Assembly (NCBI GenBank): GCA_023139575.1
Contig: JAGLNJ010000118.1
Coordinates: 1 to 33,624 of the forward strand
Direction: 5' to 3'
Source: Candidatus Omnitrophota bacterium
GTDB taxonomy: Bacteria; Omnitrophota; Gorgyraeia; Zapsychrales; JANLHA01
DNA: 33,624 bases
Shown here: in pieces, positions 9,059 to 17,581 of the stretch
Position numbering within the stretch: the first letter of the stretch is position 1
How the letters are laid out: each line of letters starts with the position of its first letter
The notes under the pieces: model-generated
What the model saw: the letters and a program-made list of their open reading frames with translations, nothing else
Told to the model about the DNA's origin: nothing
The model's database searches: none
Position numbers and translations under genes: made by a program

Positions 9059-9080
9059 ATGCGAACCAAATGAAAGAAAT

Positions 9081-9110
9081 TTGGCAGTATATATATCAAT
9101 ATGATATACT
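9081..9110 (+). promoter_or_regulatory. Candidate promoter of the duplicated-module protein
   Basis: TTGGCA (9081-9086) and TATACT (9105-9110) are 18 bases apart, 120 bases before the start at 9230. The -10 lies within an AT-rich imperfect palindrome (AGTATATATATCA with TGATATACT), which could bind a regulator. Confidence 0.4.
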
Positions 9111-9229
9111 ATTATAGAAATAATATTAACAAAAGATGTTGAGTGAGAGGAGGTGTTTGGCGTTAGAATTAATTTAAAAACCGTAAATCTGTAAGAATTT
9201 AACTTTTTAAATAAATGGAGGGAGAGGGG

Positions 9230-10090
9230 ATGTTAAAAAAATTATTGATTTTGAGTGCAATGGCGTTCGTTGGTCTGGCGGTGATTAATCCTCAAATTTC
9301 CTATGCTTATAATTATGGGGATTATCGCTCTACCACATTAGTAACAAAGGCTTGGGGAGCTTTAAATGAAAAAGATTTAGAAGCGGTGTTGGCATACACC
9401 AATAAGTGTTTAGAGCTTTATGCCGATCAAGCGAAGAAAATGCAGGAAAGTTTGGTAGAATCTCCTGATGGGAGTAAAGAGGAAATAGCGGCTTATTGGG
9501 CATTAAATGATGTGGCGACAGCCTTGTTTATTCAGGGTGAGGCCTATAGAGATGTGAGAATGACTGATGAAGCTAAAGAGGCTTATCAGAAGATTGTTGA
9601 TGAATACGGTTATGGCCAAACGTGGGATGACGGCGGATGGTTTTGGAAACCGGCTGAAGCGGCTAAAGAAAAAATTGCCTTGATCGAAAGCGGTGGCGCA
9701 CTTGATTTCGGGGATTATAAATCTTCAACTTTGGTTGGTAAGGCATGGGTGGCCCTTGGGCAAAAAGATTTAGAATCTGTGGAAGCGTATGCAAACAAAT
9801 GCCTGGAGCTTTATGCTGCTCAAGCAAAAGAAATGCAGGATGCTTTGACAGAATATCCTTGGGAGAGCAAAGAGGAAATCTTCAAGCATTGGGTATTAAA
9901 TGATGTGGGGACAGCATTGTATATTATTGGTGAAGCCAATCGCGAAGCCGGCAAGATGGAAGAGGCCAGGACGGCGTATCAATCTTTGATTGACGAATTT
10001 TATTATGCGCAATGCTGGGATCCGCAAGGTTGGTTCTGGAAGCCTGCCGAATCAGCGCAGCAAAAGATAGACGAACTTCTCGAGGGATAA
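9230..10090 (+). CDS. Secreted protein of two tandem TPR-like WFWKPAE modules
   Basis: A 286-residue exported protein. I take the ATG at 9230, because GGAGGGAG sits 5 bases upstream and the signal peptide MLKKLLILSAMAF...ISYA then starts directly. An ATG at 9215 is in frame but lies on top of the Shine-Dalgarno. The mature protein is two copies of a module of about 126-131 residues, each opening GDYxSxTLVxKAW and closing with WxxxGWFWKPAExAxxKI. Each contains a helix pair around NKCLELYAxQAKxMQ and LNDVxTALxIxGEA. The same module is in the N-terminal part of the preceding glycosidase. The role may be scaffolding or protein contact at the cell envelope; no catalytic motif is seen. Confidence 0.85.
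   Translation: MLKKLLILSAMAFVGLAVINPQISYAYNYGDYRSTTLVTKAWGALNEKDLEAVLAYTNKCLELYADQAKKMQESLVESPDGSKEEIAAYWALNDVATALFIQGEAYRDVRMTDEAKEAYQKIVDEYGYGQTWDDGGWFWKPAEAAKEKIALIESGGALDFGDYKSSTLVGKAWVALGQKDLESVEAYANKCLELYAAQAKEMQDALTEYPWESKEEIFKHWVLNDVGTALYIIGEANREAGKMEEARTAYQSLIDEFYYAQCWDPQGWFWKPAESAQQKIDELLEG
9317..10087 (+). repeat. Tandem in-frame duplication of a 131-codon module
   Basis: GGGGATTAT opens both units, at 9317 and 9710, exactly 393 bases (131 codons) apart. The two translated units align along their length without large gaps, but the DNA has diverged, so the duplication is not recent. Confidence 0.8.
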
Positions 10091-10149
10091 ATTTTTAAAA
10101 AACAAGAATCTATCGTCGAAAAAACCCTCAAGATTTAAAGAAATTTTTT

Positions 10150-10244
10150 CACAGTTTAGGAAAATATAAAACTTTCCAAACTGCTGAAAACTCCTTTCCT
10201 AAGAACGCAAGAAGTTATGACGACCGAAGGGAGGAGTTTTCTTG
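10150..10244 (+). ncRNA. Structured leader RNA element, copy 2
   Basis: This is the second copy of the element at 3295-3389. Stem 1 pairs CAGTTT (10152-10157) with AAACTG (10178-10183) and GGAAA (10159-10163) with TTTCC (10173-10177). Stem 2 is GAAAACTCC (10186-10194) with GGAGTTTTC (10233-10241). The loop keeps ACGCAAGAAGTTATGACGA (10205-10223), followed by CCGAAGGG. Compared with copy 1 there is a one-base deletion and a few substitutions, mainly outside the loop and stem 2. It ends 31 bases before the lipoprotein start. Confidence 0.7.
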
Positions 10245-10272
10245 TAACAGTTTTTAAATGGAGTTATAGTTA

Positions 10273-10920
10273 ATGAAAAAGTTGATTTTGCTCATTGTTT
10301 TTTTGGTCGTTGTTTTAGTTGGATGTCAGGTTCCTGCTCCAAAGAATATCGCGGAAGATGAACAGGAGGTGAAGACGGTATCGGCCATTGAGGAAGATGC
10401 CTTCAAGCCGTTTGTCGTTTATCAAGATAAAGGGTCGGCTGACAATCATTTTTCGCCTTCCGGTTTTATGCCCAACGGAAAATGTTTAGAAATCAGTGAT
10501 GCCTGGCAGGAAGACTGTTATGAGGGAAAAACGTGTATCAAATTTGTTTATGATATTGAATGCTCAAAACAGGAACAGCAATGGGTGGGGGTTTATTGGC
10601 TCAATCCTGCCAATAATTGGGGCGGCCGTAAAGGCGGCTTTAATTTGGAAGGGGCCTCGAGGTTGACCTTTTGGGCTCGTGGTGAAAAGGGAGGAGAACG
10701 AATCGAAGAATTCTCCATCGGCGGCATTGATGGAGAGTATGCTGATTCGGATATGGCCATCATTGGGCCTGTTATTTTAACTGATGAATGGAATGAATAC
10801 ATTATTGACCTCAGGGGTAAAGACCTCTCTTATATAAGCGGTGGTTTTACCTGGACGTCAAACGTGGAAGTGAATCCGGAAAGTTGTGTTTTTTATCTGG
10901 ACAATATTCAGTTTGAATAA
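10273..10920 (+). CDS. Lipoprotein with carbohydrate-binding-like beta domain
   Basis: A 215-residue predicted lipoprotein. MKKLILLIVFLVVVLVGC is a signal peptide with a lipobox Cys at residue 18. After a charged linker, residues about 45-215 form one beta-rich domain. Its motifs are typical of galactose-binding-like or CBM-type jelly rolls: WVGVYWLNPANNWG, LTFWARGEKGGE, GPVILTDEWNEYIIDLRGKD and a closing FYLDNIQFE. Such domains bind glycans at the cell surface, but no specific CBM family can be named. The leader contains structured element copy 2, as the ABC binding protein carries copy 1, so the two lipoproteins may be co-regulated. A strong palindrome follows the stop. Confidence 0.8.
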   Translation: MKKLILLIVFLVVVLVGCQVPAPKNIAEDEQEVKTVSAIEEDAFKPFVVYQDKGSADNHFSPSGFMPNGKCLEISDAWQEDCYEGKTCIKFVYDIECSKQEQQWVGVYWLNPANNWGGRKGGFNLEGASRLTFWARGEKGGERIEEFSIGGIDGEYADSDMAIIGPVILTDEWNEYIIDLRGKDLSYISGGFTWTSNVEVNPESCVFYLDNIQFE

Positions 10921-10940
10921 ATTCGTCTAGTCATTTTTTT

Positions 10941-10978
10941 ACAAAGGCGTATCTCTTTTAAAAGAGATACGCCTTTGT
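10941..10978 (+). terminator. 38-bp perfect palindrome, terminator-like
   Basis: ACAAAGGCGTATCTCTTTT (10941-10959) is followed without spacer by its exact reverse complement (10960-10978). It lies 20 bases after the lipoprotein stop and would form a very stable hairpin with a TTAA tip. There is no U-run after the stem in either direction; a T7 run precedes it instead. It may stop transcription by another route or protect the 3' end. A protein-binding site is also possible. Confidence 0.5.
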
Positions 10979-11036
10979 CAGGTTATACAGGCATCTTCTT
11001 ATAAAAAGTTATATAATACAATTTTTGGTTTTCTTC

Positions 11037-11065
11037 TTGTATTGCAAAAAATCATTTGATATAGT
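11037..11065 (+). promoter_or_regulatory. Candidate promoter of the coiled-coil/LacI genes
   Basis: TTGTAT (11037-11042) and TATAGT (11060-11065) are 17 bases apart, about 40 bases before the start at 11106. It follows the palindrome that separates this transcript from the upstream genes. Confidence 0.4.
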
Positions 11066-11105
11066 CATATCAAGATTCCATTAATTTATATTATAAGGAG
11101 AGTTT

Positions 11106-12404
11106 ATGTCCAAAGCTGCCAGGAATATATTATTAGTATTTATAATTTTGTTGGCGATCTCTGTGTATTTTGCTTTGGCTTTATATCTGGATAAGAACCG
11201 TTTAGAAGGCACGAACCTTTCTCTTGAGAAGGAAATAGCTGATTACCAGAAACGCGAGAAAGATTATATCGTAAAGAATAAAGGCTTGATTGATCAAATT
11301 AAGGCCCTAGAAAAGGAAAAGGCGGATATTGAAAGCCGATTGGGTAATGTTGATGTTGATATCACCGGCTTGGATGATAAGATTGCAGGTTTAACAAAAG
11401 AGCGAGATGATTGGAAAACGAGGGTAAATAATCTTCAAGCTGAGCGTGACGAGTTGATCGCAAAACTTCAAAAAAAACCCGAAACAGAAATTGTTTACAA
11501 GACGATTAAAACTCCTGTTGAAGAAGCTCGTGTCCAAACTGAGACAACGGTGGCATCCGCAATCAAAGATACCAAGAAGAAAGTTACTTATGGTAACGAA
11601 GAAGAAAATCATTGGGCGCAGATTCTAAAAGAAAAAGCGGCTCTTGAATTGGAATTGGGCAACTTAAAAGACAGCTTGTCAGATAGTTCTTTGGAAGTAG
11701 CTGAAATGAAGAAGGCAAATTCGGATATGGGGTTGGAATTGAGTGAGTTGCAAAATGAGAAGGAAAGAATTGAGAGGGAAATTAAATATGGTCAGGATTT
11801 GTCTGACAACCTTTCGCTGGAATTGGCGCGAGCACAAAATGACAAGAAGTTTTTCAAAGATCGCATTGATAAAATGAGCGGTGAGAATGATGGTCTTCGT
11901 CATCAAATCAAAAGATTAACATCGACCAAAATTGCTTTGGAAAAAAGTATTGTAAGGCTGCAGGATGAAAAGAAAACTGTTGAGCGTAGGCTTGTAGAAA
12001 CGGAAAATGTTATCCAGAGTCGCATCGATGAAATATGGGATATTAAAAAAAGTATTGATAATACATTTACCGCTAATAAATTCGAAGGTGGGGAAATTGA
12101 ATTGCCGCCTATTATTGTTATGGCGCAAGAAGATCTGGAGCCGCTGGTTAATGTCAGCGTGGATCCGAATGTGGGAAAAGCTCCGGGTTATGACGGCAAT
12201 GTTGTCAGCATCAATGACGATAACAATTTTGTCATTGTGGATGTCGGTAAAAATTCCGGGATCCATTTAGGGGATCTTTTGAATGTTTACCGGGGAGCAG
12301 AATACATCGCCGGTTTAGAAGTTATTCAGGTGCGTGATGATATTGCCGCCGCCGATATCAGGACAAAAACAACAGAGATCAAAGTCGGCGATATCGTTCG
12401 ATAA
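11106..12404 (+). CDS. Membrane-anchored coiled-coil protein with C-terminal beta domain
   Basis: A 432-residue protein with one N-terminal membrane helix (about residues 8-28) and no cleavage site. It continues with a long heptad-rich coiled coil (about 30-320) rich in Lys, Glu and Leu. The final 90 or so residues form a compact beta domain with GNVVSINDDNNFVIVDVG, KNSGIHLGDLLNVYR and AADI. This pattern recurs at the C-terminus of envelope proteins in PVC-type bacteria, but I cannot name the family. AAGGAG precedes the ATG. It ends 16 bases before the LacI gene and may share its transcript. Probable role: spacing or tethering in the periplasm, inferred only from shape. Confidence 0.75.
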   Translation: MSKAARNILLVFIILLAISVYFALALYLDKNRLEGTNLSLEKEIADYQKREKDYIVKNKGLIDQIKALEKEKADIESRLGNVDVDITGLDDKIAGLTKERDDWKTRVNNLQAERDELIAKLQKKPETEIVYKTIKTPVEEARVQTETTVASAIKDTKKKVTYGNEEENHWAQILKEKAALELELGNLKDSLSDSSLEVAEMKKANSDMGLELSELQNEKERIEREIKYGQDLSDNLSLELARAQNDKKFFKDRIDKMSGENDGLRHQIKRLTSTKIALEKSIVRLQDEKKTVERRLVETENVIQSRIDEIWDIKKSIDNTFTANKFEGGEIELPPIIVMAQEDLEPLVNVSVDPNVGKAPGYDGNVVSINDDNNFVIVDVGKNSGIHLGDLLNVYRGAEYIAGLEVIQVRDDIAAADIRTKTTEIKVGDIVR

Positions 12405-12420
12405 TCAGCGACGATAGTCC

Positions 12421-13491
12421 GTGAAGATTTTTAAAAGCATGTATACAAAGGTATATAAGACAGCCGTGCCAAAGAGAAATAAAGCTAGTATAGAAGACGT
12501 TGCCCGTCGAGCTAGGGTTTCCATAACCACCGTGTCCCGGGTTATTAATAACGTTCCTACCGTCAGCAAAAAGAATCAAACAAAAGTAGAAGAAGCCGTT
12601 GCCTTTCTCAAATACACGCCGGACGTTAATGCCCAGCGCTTAGCGCGTGGGTTGAATAACGCTATTGGGCTCGTGATGCCGGGTTATCCGGGCATTTTTT
12701 ATTCTTTTTATGCGGTGGAGTTAATACGGGGCGTGGGGCATGCTTGTGAGACGCAGAGGTTGGATATGGTTTTTCATATCACCAACGGATATAACCAGAT
12801 TAACACCAATAGTGTCGGCGGCATCATTTTTGCTGATATTATCGAAAACAAAAAGCAAGTGGAAGCGGCTATTGAGTCCGGCATGCCATGTATGGTTATT
12901 AACAATGTCGTAGATGACCTGGATACAAACTTTATTGCCATTGATAATGAAGAGGGCGGTAAGGTTGCGGCAGATTATCTCGTCAGTTTGGGCCACACGC
13001 GTATTGCGACCATCACGGGTAACATACAAACACAGGCCGGGGCTCAACGTCTTGAAGGTTTTAAAAGATTTCTTTTGAAGTCCAAAATAGAGTTTCCAGA
13101 TGAATATGTGCGGGAAGGAGACTATTCCCGCCGCAGCGCGAGAATAGCAGCGGAAAAACTTTTATCTCTGCCTAAACCGCCGACAGCCATATTCTCCGCA
13201 AGCGATGACATGGCGCTTGAGACAATCACCGTCATTAATGAAAAAGGGTTGAAGGTTCCTGATGATATTTCTGTTATCGGTTTTGATGATAACCCTTCTT
13301 CCATTTATGGGCTGGTCGCTTTAACAACGGTACGTCAGCCGTTATTCGAGATGGCAGAAATGTCCGTTAAATATCTAAATAATATCATCTTGGGGAAGAA
13401 GAAATCCCTTGTTCACAAAATCCTATCCCCCCAACTGGTTGTTCGTGAGTCCTGCTCAGGCCCTAGCAAGGTGCGATTTTCAGTCATTTGA
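12421..13491 (+). CDS. LacI-family transcriptional regulator
   Basis: A 356-residue repressor/activator. The N-terminal LacI helix-turn-helix with hinge helix reads ASIEDVARRARVSITTVSRV to VNAQRLARGLNN. A periplasmic-binding-protein-like sensor domain follows, with IATITG, SASDDMALETI, ISVIGFDD and LTTVRQP motifs. The longest frame starts at GTG 12421. ATG 12439 or GTG 12466 (giving PKRNKASIED) is just as plausible, because LacI proteins usually begin a few residues before the HTH; no strong Shine-Dalgarno decides. It follows the carbohydrate genes and is the obvious candidate local regulator. I found no convincing repeated LacI-type palindrome upstream of them. Confidence 0.92.
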   Translation: MKIFKSMYTKVYKTAVPKRNKASIEDVARRARVSITTVSRVINNVPTVSKKNQTKVEEAVAFLKYTPDVNAQRLARGLNNAIGLVMPGYPGIFYSFYAVELIRGVGHACETQRLDMVFHITNGYNQINTNSVGGIIFADIIENKKQVEAAIESGMPCMVINNVVDDLDTNFIAIDNEEGGKVAADYLVSLGHTRIATITGNIQTQAGAQRLEGFKRFLLKSKIEFPDEYVREGDYSRRSARIAAEKLLSLPKPPTAIFSASDDMALETITVINEKGLKVPDDISVIGFDDNPSSIYGLVALTTVRQPLFEMAEMSVKYLNNIILGKKKSLVHKILSPQLVVRESCSGPSKVRFSVI

Positions 13492-13718
13492 ACCTATTGA
13501 CAAAAGAGGTGTTTTATTCACTCTATGAGAAGGAATCTGTAGTGGAAAAGTTATTGAATTTAACAATGTATATTATGTGGATTTTAACGATTATTATCGT
13601 GCTCGCGACGACTTTTACTGATTTTCAGTATTTTGACTTAAACGTAATATCAGGATTCCTTTTCTTATTTTCACTCGTTAACTCTTATTTTGTCCTGTCT
13701 CGGCCCAAGAAATCCTAA
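13488..13718 (+). CDS. Small two-helix membrane protein, unknown
   Basis: A 76-residue frame from a TTG that overlaps the LacI stop. A GTG start at 13542 with AGAAGGA seven bases upstream would give 58 residues and may be the true start. Either way it has two membrane helices (MYIMWILTIIIVLATTF and VISGFLFLFSLVNSYFVL) and a short basic tail. I do not recognise it. It lies between the LacI gene and mnmG, 14 bases before the latter. Confidence 0.5.
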   Translation: MNLLTKEVFYSLYEKESVVEKLLNLTMYIMWILTIIIVLATTFTDFQYFDLNVISGFLFLFSLVNSYFVLSRPKKS

Positions 13719-13732
13719 ATACAATCAAGAAG

Positions 13733-15631
13733 ATGAATAAGAACCAATTTGAATGTATAGTTATTGGCGCAGGCCATGCCGGTACGGAAGCGGCTTTAGT
13801 CGCTAGCCGTATGGGATGTAAAACAGCATTAGTTACGCTGTCCAGGAAGACCATCGGATTGATGAGTTGCAATCCTGCTGTCGGAGGCGTGGGAAAGGGG
13901 CAGCTGGTTAAAGAGATCGATATTTTAGGCGGAGAGATGTCTTTAGCGGCAGACCGGACGGGCATACAGTTCCGCCAGCTCAACGCCTCAAAGGGGCAGG
14001 CTGTCCGCTCCTCACGCTGCCAATCTGATAGAAGGCGATATACGCAATATATGCAGCAGGTTGTTTTGCATCAGGGAAATTTGACGGTCATTGAGGATAT
14101 GGCGACAGAAATCCTTGTGCGCAATGGTAAAGTGTCCGGGGTAAGCATCGAAACGGGATTAGACTTACAGGCTCCAGCCGTGATCATTGCAGCCGGAACA
14201 TTTTTAAAAGGGCGTATGCATGTCGGTAAGACGATTACCCCGGGTGGACGCATTGGTGAACGAGCATCGGTAAGATTGACAGATAATATCAGCGATTTGG
14301 GCTTTCCGATTCTTTTTTTTAAAACAGGAACGCCTCCCCGATTGGACGGCAAGACCATTGATTTTTCCAAAATGGAAATCCAGCATTCCGATAATCCGCC
14401 GGTTCCCTTTTCATTTAAGACTCCGCATATTCCGAAAGAACAGGCACTCCTTCCTTGTTATATAACGCGGACTACGGAAAAGACACATGACATTATTCGT
14501 CAGAATTTTCATCAATCGCCTATGTATTCCGGGCAGATCGATGCCACAGGAGTTCGCTATTGTCCATCAATAGAGGATAAGATAAAGAAATTTGCCGGCA
14601 AATCAGCTCATCAAGTTTTTTTAGAGCCGGAAGGGCTGGATACCGACGAGTATTATCCTAACGGTATATCAACCGGGCTGCCGGAAAATGTTCAGGAAGA
14701 AATGGTTTATTCAATACCCGGGCTGGAAAAGGTTAAATTCAATTGTTATGGTTATTCTATTGAACATGCGGTCATTCCTCCTACGGAATTAAAAGCCTCT
14801 TTAGAGACGCAAAAGGTCGATGGTTTATTTTTAGCGGGGCAGATTAATGGCACGACCGGTTATGAGGAGGCAGCGGCTCAGGGATTGATGGCGGGAATAA
14901 ACGCTTCTTTGAAAGTAAAGAATCAACATTCCTTTATTTTAGGTCGGGATGAAGCTTATATAGGAGTTTTGATCGACGACCTTATTACAAAAGGAACGAA
15001 TGAACCTTATCGCATGTTTACTTCACGCGTTGAATACCGTCTTGTGATGCGGGAGGATAACGCAGATAAACGACTGGCCCATTACTCCCACAAATTTGGT
15101 CTGATGACAGAAGCAGATTTTCAAAAGACCGCACAAAAATATAAACTCATCGATAAAGAGGTGCGGCGTTTAAAAGAAACGCGGATTTATCCGGGGACAA
15201 AGGAATGCCGGGAGATTAATGAAGTTTTATCCCAACATAATAGCAGCCCTTTAAGAAATCCAACGGAACTCAATGTTATTTTACGAAGACCGGAAGTCAG
15301 GTATCATATGATTGCCGGCTTTGATGGAAAGAAGAAAGATCATCCTAACGATGTCATAGATCAAGTCGAATATGAAATTAAATATGAAGGTTTTATCCAT
15401 CGGCAGCTTAAAGACATAGAACGGTTCCGTCATATTGAGAATATCAAAATACCGGAAGATATCGACTATTCAAAGATCCCCGGCGTTTCTATAGAGATTC
15501 AGCAGAAATTAAGCCATCATACTCCGGCTAATTTAGGGCAGGCCAACAGAATATCCGGAGTGACCCCTGCGGCGATATCGATTTTGATGATATATTTAAA
15601 AAAACTGAGCCTTGAGAGAAGGCAGAGGTAA
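13733..15631 (+). CDS. mnmG: tRNA uridine-5-carboxymethylaminomethyl modification enzyme MnmG
   Basis: A 632-residue FAD protein that, with MnmE, modifies the wobble uridine of several tRNAs. The Rossmann motif GAGHAG (residues 12-17) is near the N-terminus. It is followed by the family signature MSCNPAVGGVGKGQLVKEID and by TGTPPRLDGKTIDFS. Late in the protein come QINGTTGYEEAAAQGL and the FTSRVEYRLVMREDNAD segment, then the helical C-terminal domain that contacts tRNA. Length is normal and the gene looks intact. It is a housekeeping gene, unrelated in function to the sugar locus. A weak hairpin (AGTAAC/GTTACT, 15631-15650) follows the stop. Confidence 0.97.
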   Translation: MNKNQFECIVIGAGHAGTEAALVASRMGCKTALVTLSRKTIGLMSCNPAVGGVGKGQLVKEIDILGGEMSLAADRTGIQFRQLNASKGQAVRSSRCQSDRRRYTQYMQQVVLHQGNLTVIEDMATEILVRNGKVSGVSIETGLDLQAPAVIIAAGTFLKGRMHVGKTITPGGRIGERASVRLTDNISDLGFPILFFKTGTPPRLDGKTIDFSKMEIQHSDNPPVPFSFKTPHIPKEQALLPCYITRTTEKTHDIIRQNFHQSPMYSGQIDATGVRYCPSIEDKIKKFAGKSAHQVFLEPEGLDTDEYYPNGISTGLPENVQEEMVYSIPGLEKVKFNCYGYSIEHAVIPPTELKASLETQKVDGLFLAGQINGTTGYEEAAAQGLMAGINASLKVKNQHSFILGRDEAYIGVLIDDLITKGTNEPYRMFTSRVEYRLVMREDNADKRLAHYSHKFGLMTEADFQKTAQKYKLIDKEVRRLKETRIYPGTKECREINEVLSQHNSSPLRNPTELNVILRRPEVRYHMIAGFDGKKKDHPNDVIDQVEYEIKYEGFIHRQLKDIERFRHIENIKIPEDIDYSKIPGVSIEIQQKLSHHTPANLGQANRISGVTPAAISILMIYLKKLSLERRQR

Positions 15632-15794
15632 GTAACCATTTTAAGTTACTGCGAATTAATATATTCCGTCTTTCCTTTATTGTAAGTTTCTCCAAATGAA
15701 AAAAATGACACCTGTTGTAATATTTATAATTCTACGACAAAAAAGATAACCATGTTTATCATATTAATCATGAAATAAAAATGAGGGGGGGATT

Positions 15795-16730
15795 ATGAAA
15801 GTCGCTAATGATATTACGGAATTAATCGGGAATACGCCTTTGGTGAGACTTAATAAAGTGACGGAAGGAGTTTATGCGGATATTTTGGTCAAGCTGGAAT
15901 TTTTCAATCCACTAGGATCTGTTAAGGACCGCATTGGACTTAATATGATCAATGAAGCTGAAAAAGCGGGAAGGGTTGATAAAGGATCTACTGTTATATT
16001 AGAAGCCACATCCGGCAATACAGGTATTGCCTTGGCCTTTATTGCAGCTGTTAAAGGTTATAAATTGACCCTGACCATGCCGGAGACCATGAGCTTGGAG
16101 AGACGCGCTTTGCTCAAGGCTTTTGGGGCGACGTTGATTTTAACACCGGGAAAGGATGGCATGAAGGGTGCCTTGAATAAAGCGGAAGAATTAGCGGCAA
16201 CGGATAAAAATTATTTTATTCTGCAGCAATTTGAGAATCCTGCTAATCCTGAAATTCATCGGAAAACAACAGCTGAGGAAATTTGGCGGGACACGGATGG
16301 CAAAGTTGACATTCTTGTGTCCGCCGTCGGCACAGGTGGAACGATAACCGGCGTGACAGAGGCGATTAAAGAAAGAAAAGCGAGCTTCAAATCTATTGCC
16401 GTTGAGCCGAGTGATTCGCCTGTTCTTTCAGGCGGAAATCCCGGATCCCACAAGATACAGGGCATTGGTGCTGGATTTATTCCTGGAGTTTTTGAAGCGA
16501 GTATTATTGATGAAATTTTTAAGGTGAGCAACGACGAGTCTTTTGCCATGGCGCAGAGACTTATTAGGGAAGAGGGTCTTTTTGTCGGCATTTCTTCAGG
16601 GGCAAATGTGCATGCTGCTGTTCAGGTAGCCAAGCGTCCTGAGAATAAAGGAAAGATTATTGTGACCTTCGCCTGCAGCACGGGAGAAAGGTATCTCAGT
16701 ACGGATCTTTTTGCCGAATACCGTTCCTGA
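15795..16730 (+). CDS. cysK: Cysteine synthase (O-acetylserine sulfhydrylase)
   Basis: A 311-residue PLP enzyme that makes L-cysteine from O-acetylserine and sulfide. The PLP lysine is K44 in [23 protein letters not shown] binds the substrate carboxylate and GTGGTITG binds the PLP phosphate. The late serine is in GISSGAN. A strong GAGGGGGG Shine-Dalgarno lies just before the ATG. The 163-base upstream gap contains TATAAT at 15725-15730 but no well-spaced -35. CysK rather than CysM fits best by overall pattern; a cystathionine beta-synthase-type activity cannot be excluded. Confidence 0.94.
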   Translation: MKVANDITELIGNTPLVRLNKVTEGVYADILVKLEFFNPLGSVKDRIGLNMINEAEKAGRVDKGSTVILEATSGNTGIALAFIAAVKGYKLTLTMPETMSLERRALLKAFGATLILTPGKDGMKGALNKAEELAATDKNYFILQQFENPANPEIHRKTTAEEIWRDTDGKVDILVSAVGTGGTITGVTEAIKERKASFKSIAVEPSDSPVLSGGNPGSHKIQGIGAGFIPGVFEASIIDEIFKVSNDESFAMAQRLIREEGLFVGISSGANVHAAVQVAKRPENKGKIIVTFACSTGERYLSTDLFAEYRS

Positions 16731-16818
16731 ATTCTAAAAATTATTCTATATTTCTGAAATAATTGGGGGTAAGCTAAATATAATCTTATCCCTGTTTATT
16801 TAGAAATGAATATTTTCT

Positions 16819-17502
16819 ATGTCCGTCAAAGATAAAAAAATAAAATTTTTCTTATTAGTTGTTCTGGTAATCCTGTTTTTCTATATCAGTAAATTTTTCC
16901 GGATTGATCAGCAAAATATTCAGAATATTTTGAGAGGGGCCCCTGGTATTGTTTCCTGCGTTGTGTTTATTGTTCTTTATGTGTTTTTCACCTTCATTAT
17001 TTGGTTAGGCCCTAAAGATGTATTCCGCATTGTGGGGGCAGTTGTTTATGGCGCGTATCTCAGCACATTCTTGGTTTGGTTGGCGGAGATGGTCAATGTT
17101 GTTGTGCTTTTTTCCCTTAGCCGAAAGTTAGGGAGGGAATATGTTGAGAGCAGACTAAAAGGAAATATGAGCAAATGGGATGACAGCATTGCGGATTCAA
17201 GCTTCTGGGTGATATTCCTGCTGCGCCTGACACCGATCGTTCCGCTGCGTTTTCTTGATCTGGGTTTCGGTTTAACCAAGATATCGTTGAGAAAATATTT
17301 TATCATCTGCGCGGTCGGAACACCTCTTCGGATATTCTGGCAGCAGTTTCTATTAAGCTTGGGATTTGAAACCATTATGGACCCAAACAAATTGTCAGAA
17401 TATCTTTCTTCTCAGCCCTGGGTAATGTTTTTTGCTTTCGTTTATTTGGCGCTTTCGATTGTTATGATTATTATTTTAAAGCGGAATGCGAAAAAGAGAT
17501 AG
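16819..17502 (+). CDS. TVP38/TMEM64 (VTT-domain) membrane protein
   Basis: A 227-residue inner-membrane protein with about five or six hydrophobic segments. The central VTT/SNARE-associated signature is present: GAVVYGAYLSTFLVWLAEMV, LSRKLGREYVESRL, then LLRLTPIVPLRFLDLGFGLT and KYFIICAVGTPLRIF. Members of this DedA-related superfamily are linked to lipid scrambling and envelope integrity. The start has no clear Shine-Dalgarno. The gene runs toward the thiazole operon and is separated from it by 79 bases with no clear terminator. Confidence 0.85.
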   Translation: MSVKDKKIKFFLLVVLVILFFYISKFFRIDQQNIQNILRGAPGIVSCVVFIVLYVFFTFIIWLGPKDVFRIVGAVVYGAYLSTFLVWLAEMVNVVVLFSLSRKLGREYVESRLKGNMSKWDDSIADSSFWVIFLLRLTPIVPLRFLDLGFGLTKISLRKYFIICAVGTPLRIFWQQFLLSLGFETIMDPNKLSEYLSSQPWVMFFAFVYLALSIVMIIILKRNAKKR

Positions 17503-17581
17503 CAATCAATTCAAGGCGCTAATTCCTGCTTGAAACAGTAAGCACTATGAATGTGAACCCGTGGGGATTTACTAATCATTT

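Noticed and set aside
9085-9112. AT-rich palindrome after the glycosidase as a terminator
   Set aside because: The stem is weak, made of A-T pairs, and lacks a T-run; it overlaps a better promoter match.
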